Source: Nonomuraea antri (GTDB taxonomy: Bacteria > Actinomycetota > Actinomycetes > Streptosporangiales > Streptosporangiaceae). From it: 64,000 bases of DNA. The translations under genes were made by a program, and so were the position numbers. The first letter of the stretch is position 1, and each line of letters starts with the position of its first letter. Location: positions 1-64,000 of the forward strand of contig NZ_JABCPZ010000005.1 in assembly GCF_013283785.1 (NCBI RefSeq), written 5' to 3'. The notes beneath the pieces are model-generated. The model did no database searches. It worked only from the letters and a program-made list of their open reading frames with translations, and had not been told where the DNA came from. Positions 1 to 8,361 of this stretch are shown in pieces.

Positions 1-374
1 GCGAACTTTTGCAGGTCGGCGGCCTTGTGAACGTTGAAGTTGTCCCGGACGAGAACGATCGGGCCACTGAGCTGCTGGTGTGCTGCGATCAACAGGTCCC
101 GGTAGTCGCGCCAGGAGAAGCTCTTGCACCCATCGCGACGGCCGTCGTCATGGCGGGGCCGGTAGATGAGCCTGGAGCGGTGACCGGGTTTGTCGCAGGT
201 CAGCGCGGCGATGGAGATCCATCTGCGGGAGCGGCCGCGGACCCGCACCATCGAGGTCCGGCCGCGCTGTGACCAGGTCTTCGCGTGCGGCGGCGTCAGA
301 GACGTCGTGAACTGAGACGTCGGCCAGGAGCGGTGTGGTCGCGAGGAAACGGCGACCGATTGTGCAACACAAGA
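1..374 (-). pseudogene. IS630-type DDE transposase fragment, cut by the left window edge
   Basis: On the minus strand a frame is open from about 374 to the window edge. From about 299 leftwards it reads like the DDE domain of actinobacterial IS630-type transposases: a TPPHAKTWSQRGRTSMVRVR segment, then ISIAALTC, RSRLIYRPR, and the diagnostic IVLVRDNFNVH, where D supplies the second carboxylate and NxH follows. The N-terminal helix-turn-helix half is absent; upstream of about 299 the reading is not transposase-like and a stop follows near 375. The copy is therefore 5'-truncated and probably inactive. The rest of the C-terminus lies outside the window. Family assignment is from motif recognition only. 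Confidence 0.7.
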
Positions 375-516
375 CCATTTTCAGGGGCTGGTCCTGTTTG
401 GGAGGCGAGCTAGACTCCCAGCTAGATGATCTTCGGTAAGTTCTGGGGCATGACAGTACCGCGGGTTGGCGCGACAAGAGATGCCAAGGGTCTGGGTCTC
501 GGTCACAGCCAAACGG

Positions 517-1011
517 CTAGGGCAGGTCGTAGACCGTGACTGCGACGCCGCGCTCGGTCAGCTGCTTGAGGATGAGCGGTTCGATCTGCTCCCAGGAGCC
601 CCCTGCGAGACCCGCGCCGATCCGAGGCATGTGGACACTAGCTTGCAGGCTCAGCGATTCGTCGCCCAAAGTGGACAGGCAACGCTCCAGGGAGTCGTAG
701 CGGATGGGCGGGCCGTCTTTGGTGGGCCGGATGCCGTGCTGGCCGATCAGGTTGGCAACCCATAGCTCGGGCTCGACCTGTACCAGCTGGATTGCACCGA
801 GCTGGAAGTCGTGACCAGAGCGGTGCCAGGCCCGGTAGCTTGCTTCCGGCTGTGGCCAGCGCCGGGAGAGGGCAAGGACGAAGCCCTTGCCCCAGCCGCC
901 GACGTCGTTGCACACGTGGCTGATGACCTTTGGTCCCTGGCCGTGGGGATGGGTGGCGTCGCCGGTCACATAAGAGATCACGGTGTGGAAGGTACGCCTG
1001 CGCTCTGACAT
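517..1011 (-). CDS. Macro-domain protein (Appr-1''-p processing type)
   Basis: A 164-residue protein that is essentially one macro domain. Its N-terminus gives beta-strand VISYVTGDAT followed by the ADP-ribose loop region ISHVCNDVGGWGKGF. The middle has the conserved VANLIGQHG strand, and the C-terminus the second phosphate loop HMPRIGAGLAGGSW and the end strand VTVYDL. Macro domains bind ADP-ribose and related ligands or remove ADP-ribose from targets; which applies here cannot be told. The ATG at 1011 is chosen because residues upstream in the same frame are not macro-like. It lies between transposase remnants and stands alone. No DarT-like toxin partner is visible beside it. Confidence 0.82.
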   Translation of the reverse strand: MSERRRTFHTVISYVTGDATHPHGQGPKVISHVCNDVGGWGKGFVLALSRRWPQPEASYRAWHRSGHDFQLGAIQLVQVEPELWVANLIGQHGIRPTKDGPPIRYDSLERCLSTLGDESLSLQASVHMPRIGAGLAGGSWEQIEPLILKQLTERGVAVTVYDLP

Positions 1012-1063
1012 TGGTGCCCAAGCGATCTTCAGTAGAAGACGTTCTGCGGATGTCGAGCAGCGG

Positions 1064-1213
1064 AGGCTGTGGCTTTCGAACGTTAACCGGGGCGATCGGC
1101 TGCATGGTGGTGCGGGCGGTCTCGGCGAGGATCTGGCCGGCGTGGGTGATGCGCAAGGTATCGCCGACATCCTCGACGGTCACGGTCGTTCCAGCGTGGC
1201 TCGATACCGACAC
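1064..1213 (-). pseudogene. Probable C-terminal scrap of an IS481-type transposase
   Basis: The minus frame contains HAGTTVTVEDVGDTLRITHA, then GQILAETARTT and NVRKP. This resembles the C-terminal beta-rich tail of IS481-type integrases, which typically read HAGKTVTV...LDGE..AVVPRTT followed by a basic end. No catalytic domain is present in either direction, so this would be a decayed remnant just upstream of the macro-domain gene. The assignment is by recalled pattern and is weak. Confidence 0.35.
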
Positions 1214-1250
1214 GGATGTGGTCGGTGATGAGAGCTGGCGGCGGCTGGTC

Positions 1251-1674
1251 GAGGCTCGGGGTCGGCAGGGAGCAGATGGCCAGGTTGCCTGAACCGGATG
1301 AACTCGACGGTCAGATCAACCACGTCGGTTCCGTCAGTCGTCATCACCAGCAGCTGTCGGCCTGATTGGCGGCATCAGCATTGGCTCAGGCTGTGGTTCG
1401 GCTCAGGATCGGATGGCGGATCGGGAGGACGTGCAGGGCCGATGGCAGCCGCGGCAAGTGGTACGACTGGACATGTTCGCGCTGGGCTGCGGTGGTGGCG
1501 GACTGTGCGGGACACGGCGCGTCGGTGCGAGGGCGGGAATCGGCGTTGCGCTGGGAGTGGCAGGGCCGGACGTTGCTGGCGTCTGCTCCATCGACGAAAC
1601 CAAGCCGGGTGCGTTTTCCCGGCTTGGGTTGATTTCGCGGCCTCTAGGCGGGCGGTCTCGGTGTGGCCATGGAA
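1251..1674. other. Intergenic stretch without a convincing gene
   Basis: Frames are open on both strands because stops are rare at this GC content, but none has a ribosome-binding site plus a recognisable or compositionally coherent product. Given the transposase scraps next door it may be decayed mobile DNA. Confidence 0.5.
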
Positions 1675-1893
1675 TTACAGTTGGTGGCGGGCGAAGAGCT
1701 CCAGGTGATGGCATTGGGGGCAGCGATGAGCGTCCACTATCCATTTGGGGCGGCCCATCAGCTTGGGGCCGCCCAACAGTCCCCGTTCCAACTCGCCTTC
1801 CACCCAGACGTCGAAGGTGGGCTGTTGACGGTCGCTCAGGAAGCCTGGCTCCAGGCCCTGATGGCCGCAATGGGTGCACTTTTCATCAGACAT
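1675..1893 (-). CDS. Small zinc-ribbon protein
   Basis: A 72-residue protein with two CxxC knuckles: CTHC at residues 6-9 and CPQC near residue 59, followed by HHLELFA. The centre has a GGPKLMGRPKW stretch. Small actinobacterial zinc-ribbon proteins share this plan (N-terminal CxxCG, a spacer of about 45-55 residues, then RCPxCxHLELFA). Zinc binding is expected from the four cysteines; molecular function is unknown. It starts at ATG 1893 and has no operon partner. Plus-strand frames over the same bases are shadows. Confidence 0.75.
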   Translation of the reverse strand: MSDEKCTHCGHQGLEPGFLSDRQQPTFDVWVEGELERGLLGGPKLMGRPKWIVDAHRCPQCHHLELFARHQL

Positions 1894-2407
1894 TGGGCGA
1901 TCATACGGACTGCAATTGGATATTCGAAGAGGTATGCGGCCGCGGTTTCAGTGGTGCGGAGGCCTGGACAGGGTCGAGTGGCTCTGTGTGGGCACGAAAC
2001 GGTCGTCGGCCTCAAGGCCTACGATGATCGCCTCTTTCCTCTTCTCGCTCTGTCCGCCGAGAAGATGGCCTCGAACGAGGTGGCACGGTAGGTAGCGGGT
2101 GCCCATGGCTGAGGGTATGAGAGCTTTCTCGCCGGGGTCATCGAGTAGCTTCCATACGGCTTCTCAGGTCATTGCTCCGTTGCGGACGGTCTTGGCGATG
2201 TGGGCACCCCTTCATCGATGGGTGGCCGGCCCCGTCCGGATGAGGCGAGGGCGGTTGCCTGGTTGGGTGCTTCGGGCCGTGTTGGTGGTGCGGTCGTCCT
2301 GGTTGCGGGCTCCCGCGATCAGGAGCACGACTGGGTCGCTTTGACTGGTCGAGCGTACGGGAAGACCACGGCGATGGATCGCGTGCGGAGACGCCTGCGC
2401 GATCGAC
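1894..2407. other. Intergenic stretch without a supported gene
   Basis: About 510 bp. Open frames on both strands give arginine- and serine-rich translations with no recognisable motif, and I see no Shine-Dalgarno/start combination I trust. Possibly decayed accessory DNA. Confidence 0.45.
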
Positions 2408-2974
2408 TCAGGTGCTCCGGTTACGTGGAACGTTCAGCGCCGTCCGTGCTTCCTGCATGAATTGGTCGATCAAGTCGCGTCGGACCTTCAGTGCGCCTCG
2501 GATTTGTATGGTTGTTTTTTGTGCGTTTTCAGGGTGGTTGGTCAAGTCGAATAGCATGAGGCTTACCAGTTCGGCGTCCTTCAGTGTGAGCTTGTTGGTC
2601 GCCACCAAGAGTGCGTCGTCTGTCAAGTGGAGCAGCTCGATTTCGCGCTTTGCGCGCCAGAGGCGGTCAAATGTCCGGAGAAGTTCGATGCGTTCGTGTT
2701 TGGTGAGTGGCGGAATTGCTTCATTGAGATCCATCATTCCGCTGTTGGTTACTGTCTGCCCAGGTGGCGGGTCACGCAAGTCGCGGATCACACAACGGTA
2801 CAGTTCATCGTCGGCCTGGACGAGCTTGAGGTATGACCTTCTTCGATCCTGCTGCCAGCGCCTCAGATCGTCGCGCAGCCAGTTGCCCTGCTGGAGCAAT
2901 GATTGCCGCCAGGCGCCGACAAGCACCCCGACCACAACGCCGACAAGGCCGACAACAGCCGGCAATACCTGCAT
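2408..2974 (-). CDS. Membrane-anchored hypothetical protein
   Basis: 188 residues from ATG 2974. The first ~20 residues (MQVLPAVVGLVGVVVGVLVG) form one transmembrane anchor. The remainder is cytoplasmic-looking, charged and helical (WLRDDLRRWQQDRRRSYLKL near the membrane), which suggests a coiled-coil or bundle. A full-strength GGAGGTGATC Shine-Dalgarno sits upstream; its spacing suits the in-frame TTG at 2977, immediately before the ATG, slightly better. Family unknown. The 3' half has T-runs and AT-rich third positions unlike the rest of the window, consistent with recent acquisition together with the neighbouring mobile remnants. Confidence 0.7.
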   Translation of the reverse strand: MQVLPAVVGLVGVVVGVLVGAWRQSLLQQGNWLRDDLRRWQQDRRRSYLKLVQADDELYRCVIRDLRDPPPGQTVTNSGMMDLNEAIPPLTKHERIELLRTFDRLWRAKREIELLHLTDDALLVATNKLTLKDAELVSLMLFDLTNHPENAQKTTIQIRGALKVRRDLIDQFMQEARTALNVPRNRST

Positions 2975-3561
2975 CAAATGACGATCACCTCCGGGTCCTT
3001 CATTAGGAGGAAGTTGGGGCTCGGCCAGGGCGCGCGACTTATGAAAGCCCTGTGAAACGTCGACAATCAGCGGAAGTTGCAGTAGTAACAAGGGTAACGG
3101 CGCGACCCCAGAACCGCCCAAGATCGGCATGTAGCGTAGTTTCTTCGAGCATCGCTGGGCCCATTCAACGATTTACGGCCTACGGTCTTCGCTTCATACA
3201 TGATTTCGCGATACGCATATTGATCGTTACATAACGCTATCGGTCGACGGCCTGCAGGTCGGTGCGTATTCCACGAAAGCGCACGCTACGAAACCCGTGC
3301 CCAGCGGGTCGGGACCCTTTGGGTGCATGGATCCGCGAAGTGCTGGCGAACGATGACAGCGAACGGAAGTGTTTGCGCGGATGGCCCATGTTCGGAGTAG
3401 ATACGTGCAGGTGGAACGAGGGTGATCGCCGGATCGGCGATCACCGCCCTGTCGCGAGCTGTGACACTCCTTGGATTACGCAGGGGCGCATGGCTGGGCC
3501 AGGCGGCGTGATCCTGGTGGCAACTGAGTGGGCAAGCGTGGACGCTCGTGAGTGGGCCGAG
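2975..3561. other. Low-GC intergenic region
   Basis: About 590 bp between two minus-strand hypotheticals. It is locally AT-richer than the window average (for example around 3180-3240). A plus-strand frame at 3262-3594 is open but has weak codon bias and no recognisable product. I see no RNA gene or clear repeat. Confidence 0.45.
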
Positions 3562-4026
3562 CTAATCGAAGATGTCCTGCCCCTCGCGGCCTGATGGGTC
3601 CATGGTGAGCAGGTCCTCGTGAAGACTTCGTACAGCCCTGCCAGTGAGCTCGCCTGACGGCGTGGTTTCCATGAGGCTCCAGCCAGGGGCGTCCGCGGGT
3701 GCGTCGTCGTCGCGGCCGGAGGCGGTGAGGGTGTGAAGGAGGCCGAACGCTGTTTCGTAGGCTGCCACCTGGGCGACCCTCGCGAGGTCGGCAGGGTTCG
3801 CGCCGGCGGCGAGTAGTCGAGCGGCCGCGGGGATGTTCTCCAGTGCGCCTGGTGCAGCCCAGGCATTGATCAAGTCTGGCCATATGCGTCGCAGCGCCAG
3901 GAAGCGAGCCAACTGGGGTATGTCCTCCGAGATTTCTGACGCAGCCCATCCCTGAGGATCGTCGGCGCCCAGCGCCGCGAAGAGGTTCTGCAAGGTGCGC
4001 ACTTTGGCGCGATCGTTTTCGTTCAT
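3562..4026 (-). CDS. Hypothetical alanine-rich helical protein
   Basis: 154 residues from ATG 4026, with no signal peptide or membrane segment. The sequence is rich in Ala, Leu and Asp, with regular amphipathic stretches (LARFLALRRIWPDLINAW, LARVAQVAAYETAFGLLHTL) that suggest an all-helical fold, and an acidic C-terminus ending QDIFD. Amino-acid composition and codon bias look genuinely coding. I do not recognise the family. It is monocistronic on the minus strand. Confidence 0.6.
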   Translation of the reverse strand: MNENDRAKVRTLQNLFAALGADDPQGWAASEISEDIPQLARFLALRRIWPDLINAWAAPGALENIPAAARLLAAGANPADLARVAQVAAYETAFGLLHTLTASGRDDDAPADAPGWSLMETTPSGELTGRAVRSLHEDLLTMDPSGREGQDIFD

Positions 4027-4441
4027 TCCGTCATCTCAGCATGGGGCTTGTGATCTGCGACGGCCTCGCGTGCGTGGGGGCGTTGGTGGGTTTGCCGAGC
4101 GCGGCGGAGGATGAGTAGGTGCGTGTGTGTGCTTCTGACGTCGTTGACGTAGCGGGGCAGATTCCAGCGCAAAAATGCATGCGGGTTCTGGTCATCGCAT
4201 TGCCCTCGCGTAATGGCGTGCGGCCGCGCTGATCGTTCCCGCGAGAGCTCCCGATAATGCTGCCAAGGTGCGTGCCCCTCATAGGTCCTTCTTTCTAGAG
4301 GCTCGGGGCGTTCAGGCGTGGAACCTTTGCTGGACCGGTGCGGCTGTTCCTGGGCACGATGGTCGCCTGACGAACCCGTCGTCGACGATCCCCGGTCCTC
4401 GTCGTGCCTGCGAGGGCATGGCCATGTTGCGGAAGGCCTTC
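4027..4441. other. Intergenic region upstream of the M20 peptidase
   Basis: About 415 bp. A minus-strand frame (4031-4282) gives a Thr/Ser/Arg-rich product with no motif and is not accepted as a gene. The plus frame of the peptidase is open further upstream to 4268, but that extension is not M20-like. The promoter of the peptidase presumably lies here. Confidence 0.4.
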
Positions 4442-5611
4442 ATGCTGCCTGAACCCCCTGTGACCCCAGCGGCTTCCGACCCGGTTGCTCTTTTGGCGCG
4501 GTTGGTTGCCCTCGACTCCGTCAATCCCGACCTGGTGCCCGGCGGGGCGGGTGAGAGTGCCATCGCGGACTTCTGTGGTGAGTGGCTGGCCGGTCGGGGG
4601 TTCGAGGTGCATCGGGTGGAGGAGCGGCCGGGGCGTCCTTCGGTGGTCGGGGTCGCGCGTGGCACCGGTGGTGGACGGTCGCTCATGCTCAACGGCCATC
4701 TCGACACGGTCGGTCTCGCTGGTTACGACGGTGACCCCCTCGACCCTCGCGTCCACGACGGCAGGATGTTCGGGCGCGGGACGTTCGACATGAAGGGCGG
4801 CGTCGCCGCCATGATGGTCGCCGCCGCTCGCGCCACGGCCAGCGGTTCCCTGCGCGGGGACGTGATCGTCGCCTGCGTCGCCGACGAGGAGCACGCCAGC
4901 TTCGGTACCGAGGAGGTGCTGAAGTCCTTCACCGCCGACGCGGCGATCGTCACCGAGCCGAGCCATCTCGAACTCACCCTCGCTCACAAGGGTTTCGCCT
5001 GGTTCGACGTGGAGATCGAGGGGCGGGCCGCCCACGGCTCACGTCCTGAGCTCGGTATCGACGCGATCGTCAAGGCCGGTCACTTCCTGGTGGCGTTGGA
5101 GGACTTGGGTCGTCGCCTCGCCCAGGGGCCCGGTCACCCGCTTCTGGGCAACGGCACTGTGCATGCGTCGGTCATTCGGGGCGGCGAGGAGGCTTCCACC
5201 TATCCGGCGTACTGTCGCGTGACCCTTGAACGGCGCACCGTCCCGGGTGAGAGTGCCGACAGCGTCGAACGGGAGCTGATCGGCGTACTCGATCGCCTCA
5301 CCGACACCGTCGCGGACTTCCGGTACCGGCTGATCCGCGGGCTGTATCGAGAGCCCTTCGAAGCCGATCCGCAGTCCCTGATCGTCCGGACTCTGAGTCG
5401 CCATGCCGAGAAGGCGCTGGGGCGCCCGCCCGTGATACGCGGCGAGGCGTTCTGGACCGACTGCGCCCTGCTGGACCGCGCCGGCATCCCCTGCCTGCTC
5501 ATCGGCGTCGACGGCGCGGGCGCCCACGCGGCCACCGAGTACGTCGACCTCGCCTCGCTGCACCGCCTCACCGGCATCCTCGCCGACACCGTCGCGGACT
5601 TCTGCGCCTGA
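4442..5611 (+). CDS. M20-family metallopeptidase (ArgE/DapE type)
   Basis: 389 residues. A cytoplasmic dinuclear zinc hydrolase of the ArgE/DapE/carboxypeptidase G2 clan, expected to remove an acyl or amino-acid group from a small amide; the substrate is not predictable. Metal and catalytic motifs are in order: NGHLDTV (His ligand, Asp), GRGTFDMKGGVAAMM (bridging Asp), ADEEHAS (general-base Glu and Glu ligand), then TEPSHLELTLAHKGF leading into the dimerisation lid, and GVDGAGAHAATEYV with the C-terminal His. The start at 4442 has GGAAGG five bases upstream; ATGs at 4418 and 4424 are alternatives. Its 3' end is duplicated just downstream. Confidence 0.88.
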   Translation: MLPEPPVTPAASDPVALLARLVALDSVNPDLVPGGAGESAIADFCGEWLAGRGFEVHRVEERPGRPSVVGVARGTGGGRSLMLNGHLDTVGLAGYDGDPLDPRVHDGRMFGRGTFDMKGGVAAMMVAAARATASGSLRGDVIVACVADEEHASFGTEEVLKSFTADAAIVTEPSHLELTLAHKGFAWFDVEIEGRAAHGSRPELGIDAIVKAGHFLVALEDLGRRLAQGPGHPLLGNGTVHASVIRGGEEASTYPAYCRVTLERRTVPGESADSVERELIGVLDRLTDTVADFRYRLIRGLYREPFEADPQSLIVRTLSRHAEKALGRPPVIRGEAFWTDCALLDRAGIPCLLIGVDGAGAHAATEYVDLASLHRLTGILADTVADFCA

Positions 5612-5692
5612 GTCCTCGACGGTGGCTGTTGTGGGCTTGTGCGTCTGAATTCTCGACGGCCACTGTCGTTGGTTTCTGCGCCTGAATCTGCG
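5598..5692. repeat. Degenerate direct repeat spanning the M20 stop codon
   Basis: The 3' end of the peptidase gene (TTCTGCGCCTGA then CTCGACGG) recurs as TGCGTCTGAATTCTCGACGG and again as TTCTGCGCCTGAATCTGCGA. That is two full copies and one partial copy with a spacing of roughly 40-46 bp. Each copy carries the stop codon. Confidence 0.6.
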
Positions 5693-5770
5693 AGGTTCGC
5701 CGTCGGTGTGGTCGGAGTGGCATGGCGAGTCGGTCGTGGTGGTCGGTGTGCTCCCGCCCGGGTCTTGGTG

Positions 5771-6028
5771 TCAGTCCGTGGGTTCCGTGCCTGGTCGGCC
5801 GTTCTCCGGGCTCGTCTCCTCCGCGGCGTCAGCGGCTACCTCGCGCCGTTCCTCCTCGGCTCGCTGTTCGGGGTCGAGGGGTGGGTCGATCGGTTCCGCA
5901 GGGATGGGGCGGCGGGTCTCTCGTACTTCGACGCCTGCTCGGGCGGCTCGGGTGTCGGATTCTCCGCTCACCTGCCCGACGGCGGGCGGCATTTCCTCGG
6001 GGCGGCGTTGCTCGTCCTGTTCTTCCAT
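5771..6028 (-). CDS. Small acidic, probably disordered protein
   Basis: 85 residues from ATG 6028. It is almost entirely charged or small residues (E, R, P, D, A), with a MEEQDEQRRPEEMPP start and an EQRAEEERREVAADAAEETS helix-like stretch. No domain, Cys or membrane segment is visible. Low complexity makes the call less certain, although a purine-rich GAGAGCGG lies just upstream. Function unknown. It lies downstream of, and in the same direction as, the secreted-protein gene starting at 6947. Confidence 0.45.
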   Translation of the reverse strand: MEEQDEQRRPEEMPPAVGQVSGESDTRAARAGVEVRETRRPIPAEPIDPPLDPEQRAEEERREVAADAAEETSPENGRPGTEPTD

Positions 6029-6116
6029 GACACCGCTCTCTGCCCGGACACGCGCGGCACGAACGGGGAGCCCCCGTGTCGTGCCGGCGCGTATGCGAGT
6101 CGTAGTGGTGCGGGGT

Positions 6117-6947
6117 TTAGAAGGGGCCGCCGTCCGGGTAGCCGGCCTTGACGACTGCCTTGCGGGTCTTCGCATTGAGTTTCTTCTCGCTGATGACCTT
6201 GGCGGCGGCCGGTGCGGTGATCTTCACCTTGGCGCCCCAGCCCGAATATCTGGTGTCGGTGCGGAAGATCATCTGGTCGTAGGCAGAGCTGCCCTCGTCC
6301 GGGTACGTCGTGCTGTTGACGACCGTGCGGGTGAGCAGGTTGTTCTTGTCGAAGTACAGGCGGAACTCGACGGTGCCTTCTCCTGCGTTCTTGTCCTGCT
6401 GGAAGTCGACGAGCGACGCGGTTCCCTCGTATTCACCGGTCGTCACCATCGTGGAGTTCTTCAGCATGAACTGAAGATCCGCTGGAGTGATGCCATTGGT
6501 GAGTATGGAGTTTTCGCGCTCGCTGGTCTTCTCGTGGACCCAGGAACGGCCGGAAGGCAGTGCCTTGGCGATGCCGGGATTGGTCACGTAGGCGTTTCTG
6601 CCTTCGGCGACGACGCGGTAAGAAGGCCTCGACCCGTTCACGCGTGACGACATCCGGACCCGGAGGTCGGCCGCAGCCACCTTGCCCTTGCCGAAGGCCA
6701 GGGCGCCGGCCGTGCGGGTGCTCACCTTCACCTGCATGGACTGGCCGTCGATGGTGGCGTCGACGGTGATGCTGCTCGTCTCGGTGATTTTCACGCCTTT
6801 ACCCGCGACCAGTTGGGCCTTCAGGGCCTTCACCGGATCTGCCGAAGCGGCGGCCTGTGCGGAGGCGACGGGTGCCGACTGAGCGGGTACGGCCACCGTG
6901 GACATGGCCGCGGCCGCCGCGACGAGGCCTGCTAAGAAGAGCTTCAT
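6117..6947 (-). CDS. Secreted protein, possibly LppX/LprG-like fold
   Basis: 276 residues with a Sec signal peptide: MK, then about 20 hydrophobic residues (LFLAGLVAAAAAMSTVAVPA) and an Ala-x-Ala region near residue 23-30. There is no lipobox Cys. The mature part alternates beta-like stretches (ITETSSITVDATIDGQSMQV, LAFGKGKVAAADLRVRMSS) in the manner of lipid-binding LppX/LprAFG or LolA-like half-barrels. That fold is an inference from pattern, not a match. AAGGA stands six bases before the ATG. The gene is monocistronic. Confidence 0.75.
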   Translation of the reverse strand: MKLFLAGLVAAAAAMSTVAVPAQSAPVASAQAAASADPVKALKAQLVAGKGVKITETSSITVDATIDGQSMQVKVSTRTAGALAFGKGKVAAADLRVRMSSRVNGSRPSYRVVAEGRNAYVTNPGIAKALPSGRSWVHEKTSERENSILTNGITPADLQFMLKNSTMVTTGEYEGTASLVDFQQDKNAGEGTVEFRLYFDKNNLLTRTVVNSTTYPDEGSSAYDQMIFRTDTRYSGWGAKVKITAPAAAKVISEKKLNAKTRKAVVKAGYPDGGPF

Positions 6948-7210
6948 CAGCGTCCTTACTCGGGGGGATATGGCAGGGAAGAGAGTAAGGGCGTGATGCT
7001 GGTGGGATGAGGGTTTTCCGGTAACAATCTCGCGCGGGCAGAGAATCGCCTAATGGCGGCGATGACTTTCGGTGGTGTTCACCATCATTCGCCCGTCCAG
7101 GGAGACCATCGTGAACTCCGGTACGAAGCGTTCGGTGAACTGGCCCGCCATACTTCGCTTGTGACTCGAGAAGGCGTATCCGCAAGTGCTGGATGAGCAG
7201 GAGGCCGGCT

Positions 7211-7900
7211 CTACTGGCCGTGGCGGCGGCGGACGATTTCGGCGATCCAGGTGGGGGCGTACGGTGACGTGCAGCCGGGGGAGGTCGGGTAGTCCTTGAG
7301 CACCTCGAGGCGCTCGCCGATGCCGATCGCGCGGGCGCGGTGCTCGGCGTGGTCGATGCCGATCTGCGCCAGGCAGTTGTTCATCGCCCATTGCAGACGA
7401 TCTGGGGCGTCCTTCATCTCCGCCTCGATGACGTCGAGCAGCCCGGTGAGGTCGAGGACGTCGGGCTTCTTGGTCACGCGCTCGGTGGTCAGCGCCCAGC
7501 CGGCGCTCGCGACCGCCGGGTCGGGGTCGGCGAACCAGGCCAGACGCAGCTCCTCGGCGTGCGGGCTCTTCTTCACCACGTAGTTCACGAGCCAGTCGTG
7601 CACCTTGGGCGCGCGGGCCTCGCGCACCATGGTGTCGAGTTCGTCCCGCGAGAACGCCTTGGGACGGGCGATCAGGAGCGCCAGCAGCCGCGCCGCCGTG
7701 TCGTCCGTCGCCCACAGCCGGTACGCCAGCTCCTGCTGCGTCTTCAGCCGCTTCGCGACCGCGCGCAGTTTGCCGAGGTTCACCCCGTGATCGTCGCCGT
7801 GGCGCTCGTTCACCTCGCGCATCCTGGGGTCTTCGAGCTCGGCCAGTTCGGCCAGCACCTCGGCGAGCAGCGTCTCGGTGGGTGTCGTCGTCTCGGGCAC
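7211..7900 (-). CDS. DNA alkylation repair protein (AlkD/HEAT-like)
   Basis: 229 residues from GTG 7900, preceded by GGAGG at seven bases. The protein is built of helical HEAT-like repeats; segments such as AYRLWATDDTAARLLALLIA, VHDWLVNYVVKK and ERVTKKPDVLDLTGLLDVIE match the general plan of the PF08713 DNA alkylation repair family, which flips or captures alkylated bases. AEELRLAWFADPDPAVASAG resembles the canonical W-x-x-D region. Family-level assignment is fairly confident; whether it is an active N-glycosylase is not shown. It sits 67 bp downstream of a small membrane-protein gene, possibly in the same transcript. Confidence 0.72.
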   Translation of the reverse strand: MPETTTPTETLLAEVLAELAELEDPRMREVNERHGDDHGVNLGKLRAVAKRLKTQQELAYRLWATDDTAARLLALLIARPKAFSRDELDTMVREARAPKVHDWLVNYVVKKSPHAEELRLAWFADPDPAVASAGWALTTERVTKKPDVLDLTGLLDVIEAEMKDAPDRLQWAMNNCLAQIGIDHAEHRARAIGIGERLEVLKDYPTSPGCTSPYAPTWIAEIVRRRHGQ

Positions 7901-7967
7901 CTCGGCCTCCGTCCATCGCGTGCGAGCTTCACCATACGACGGACGCCCCGGTGCTGGGCCCGGGCGA

Positions 7968-8315
7968 TTACGGGAACGGGTGGACGATGGAGGTCCCCGT
8001 ACCGGATTCGCCGGTCTTTCTCCTGGACGGCGTGAAGTCCATCGCCGGACGGGACAGGAAATGGCAGGTGATGGCGGCCAGGATCCAGACGGCGCCGACC
8101 CCGATGCCAAGCCAGCCACCGATGATCAGCGCCTCGTAGGACGCGTCGGCGTGCGGCGTGGCGCCGAAGTACTGGTTGTCCCGCATCAGGGCCCAGTGTT
8201 CGCTGGACCGGGCTGTTTCCCTGGCGTCCATCGCGTGGCGTTCCAGGAGGATGCCGGGGACGAGAACCGCGCAGCCGATCCACAGCAGGACGAACCGTGC
8301 GCGTTTGATGGTCAC
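7968..8315 (-). CDS. Small integral membrane protein, two TM segments
   Basis: 115 residues. TM1 is near residues 7-24 (FVLLWIGCAVLVPGILL), TM2 near 64-88 (ALIIGGWLGIGVGAVWILAAI), with a soluble loop of about 40 residues between them and a polar C-terminal tail. No family recognised. ATG 8315. It lies between a lipoprotein gene and the AlkD-like gene on the same strand, with gaps of 46 and 67 bp, so the three may be cotranscribed. Confidence 0.65.
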   Translation of the reverse strand: MTIKRARFVLLWIGCAVLVPGILLERHAMDARETARSSEHWALMRDNQYFGATPHADASYEALIIGGWLGIGVGAVWILAAITCHFLSRPAMDFTPSRRKTGESGTGTSIVHPFP

Positions 8316-8361
8316 GTGCCGATGATGCCCGTCGTGCGGGACGGCGTCGAGATCGCGAGCG

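Noticed and set aside
3262-3594. Plus-strand 110-codon frame in the low-GC gap
   Set aside because: The C-terminal end faintly recalls DUF397 proteins, but codon bias is weak, there is no ribosome-binding site and the 3' end overlaps the better supported gene at 3562-4026.
4031-4282. Minus-strand 83-codon frame upstream of the M20 peptidase
   Set aside because: Thr/Ser/Arg-rich with no motif and poor start context.
5706-6647. Plus-strand 313-codon frame across the acidic and secreted protein genes
   Set aside because: Low-complexity Ser/Arg/Val product opposite a gene with a clear signal peptide.
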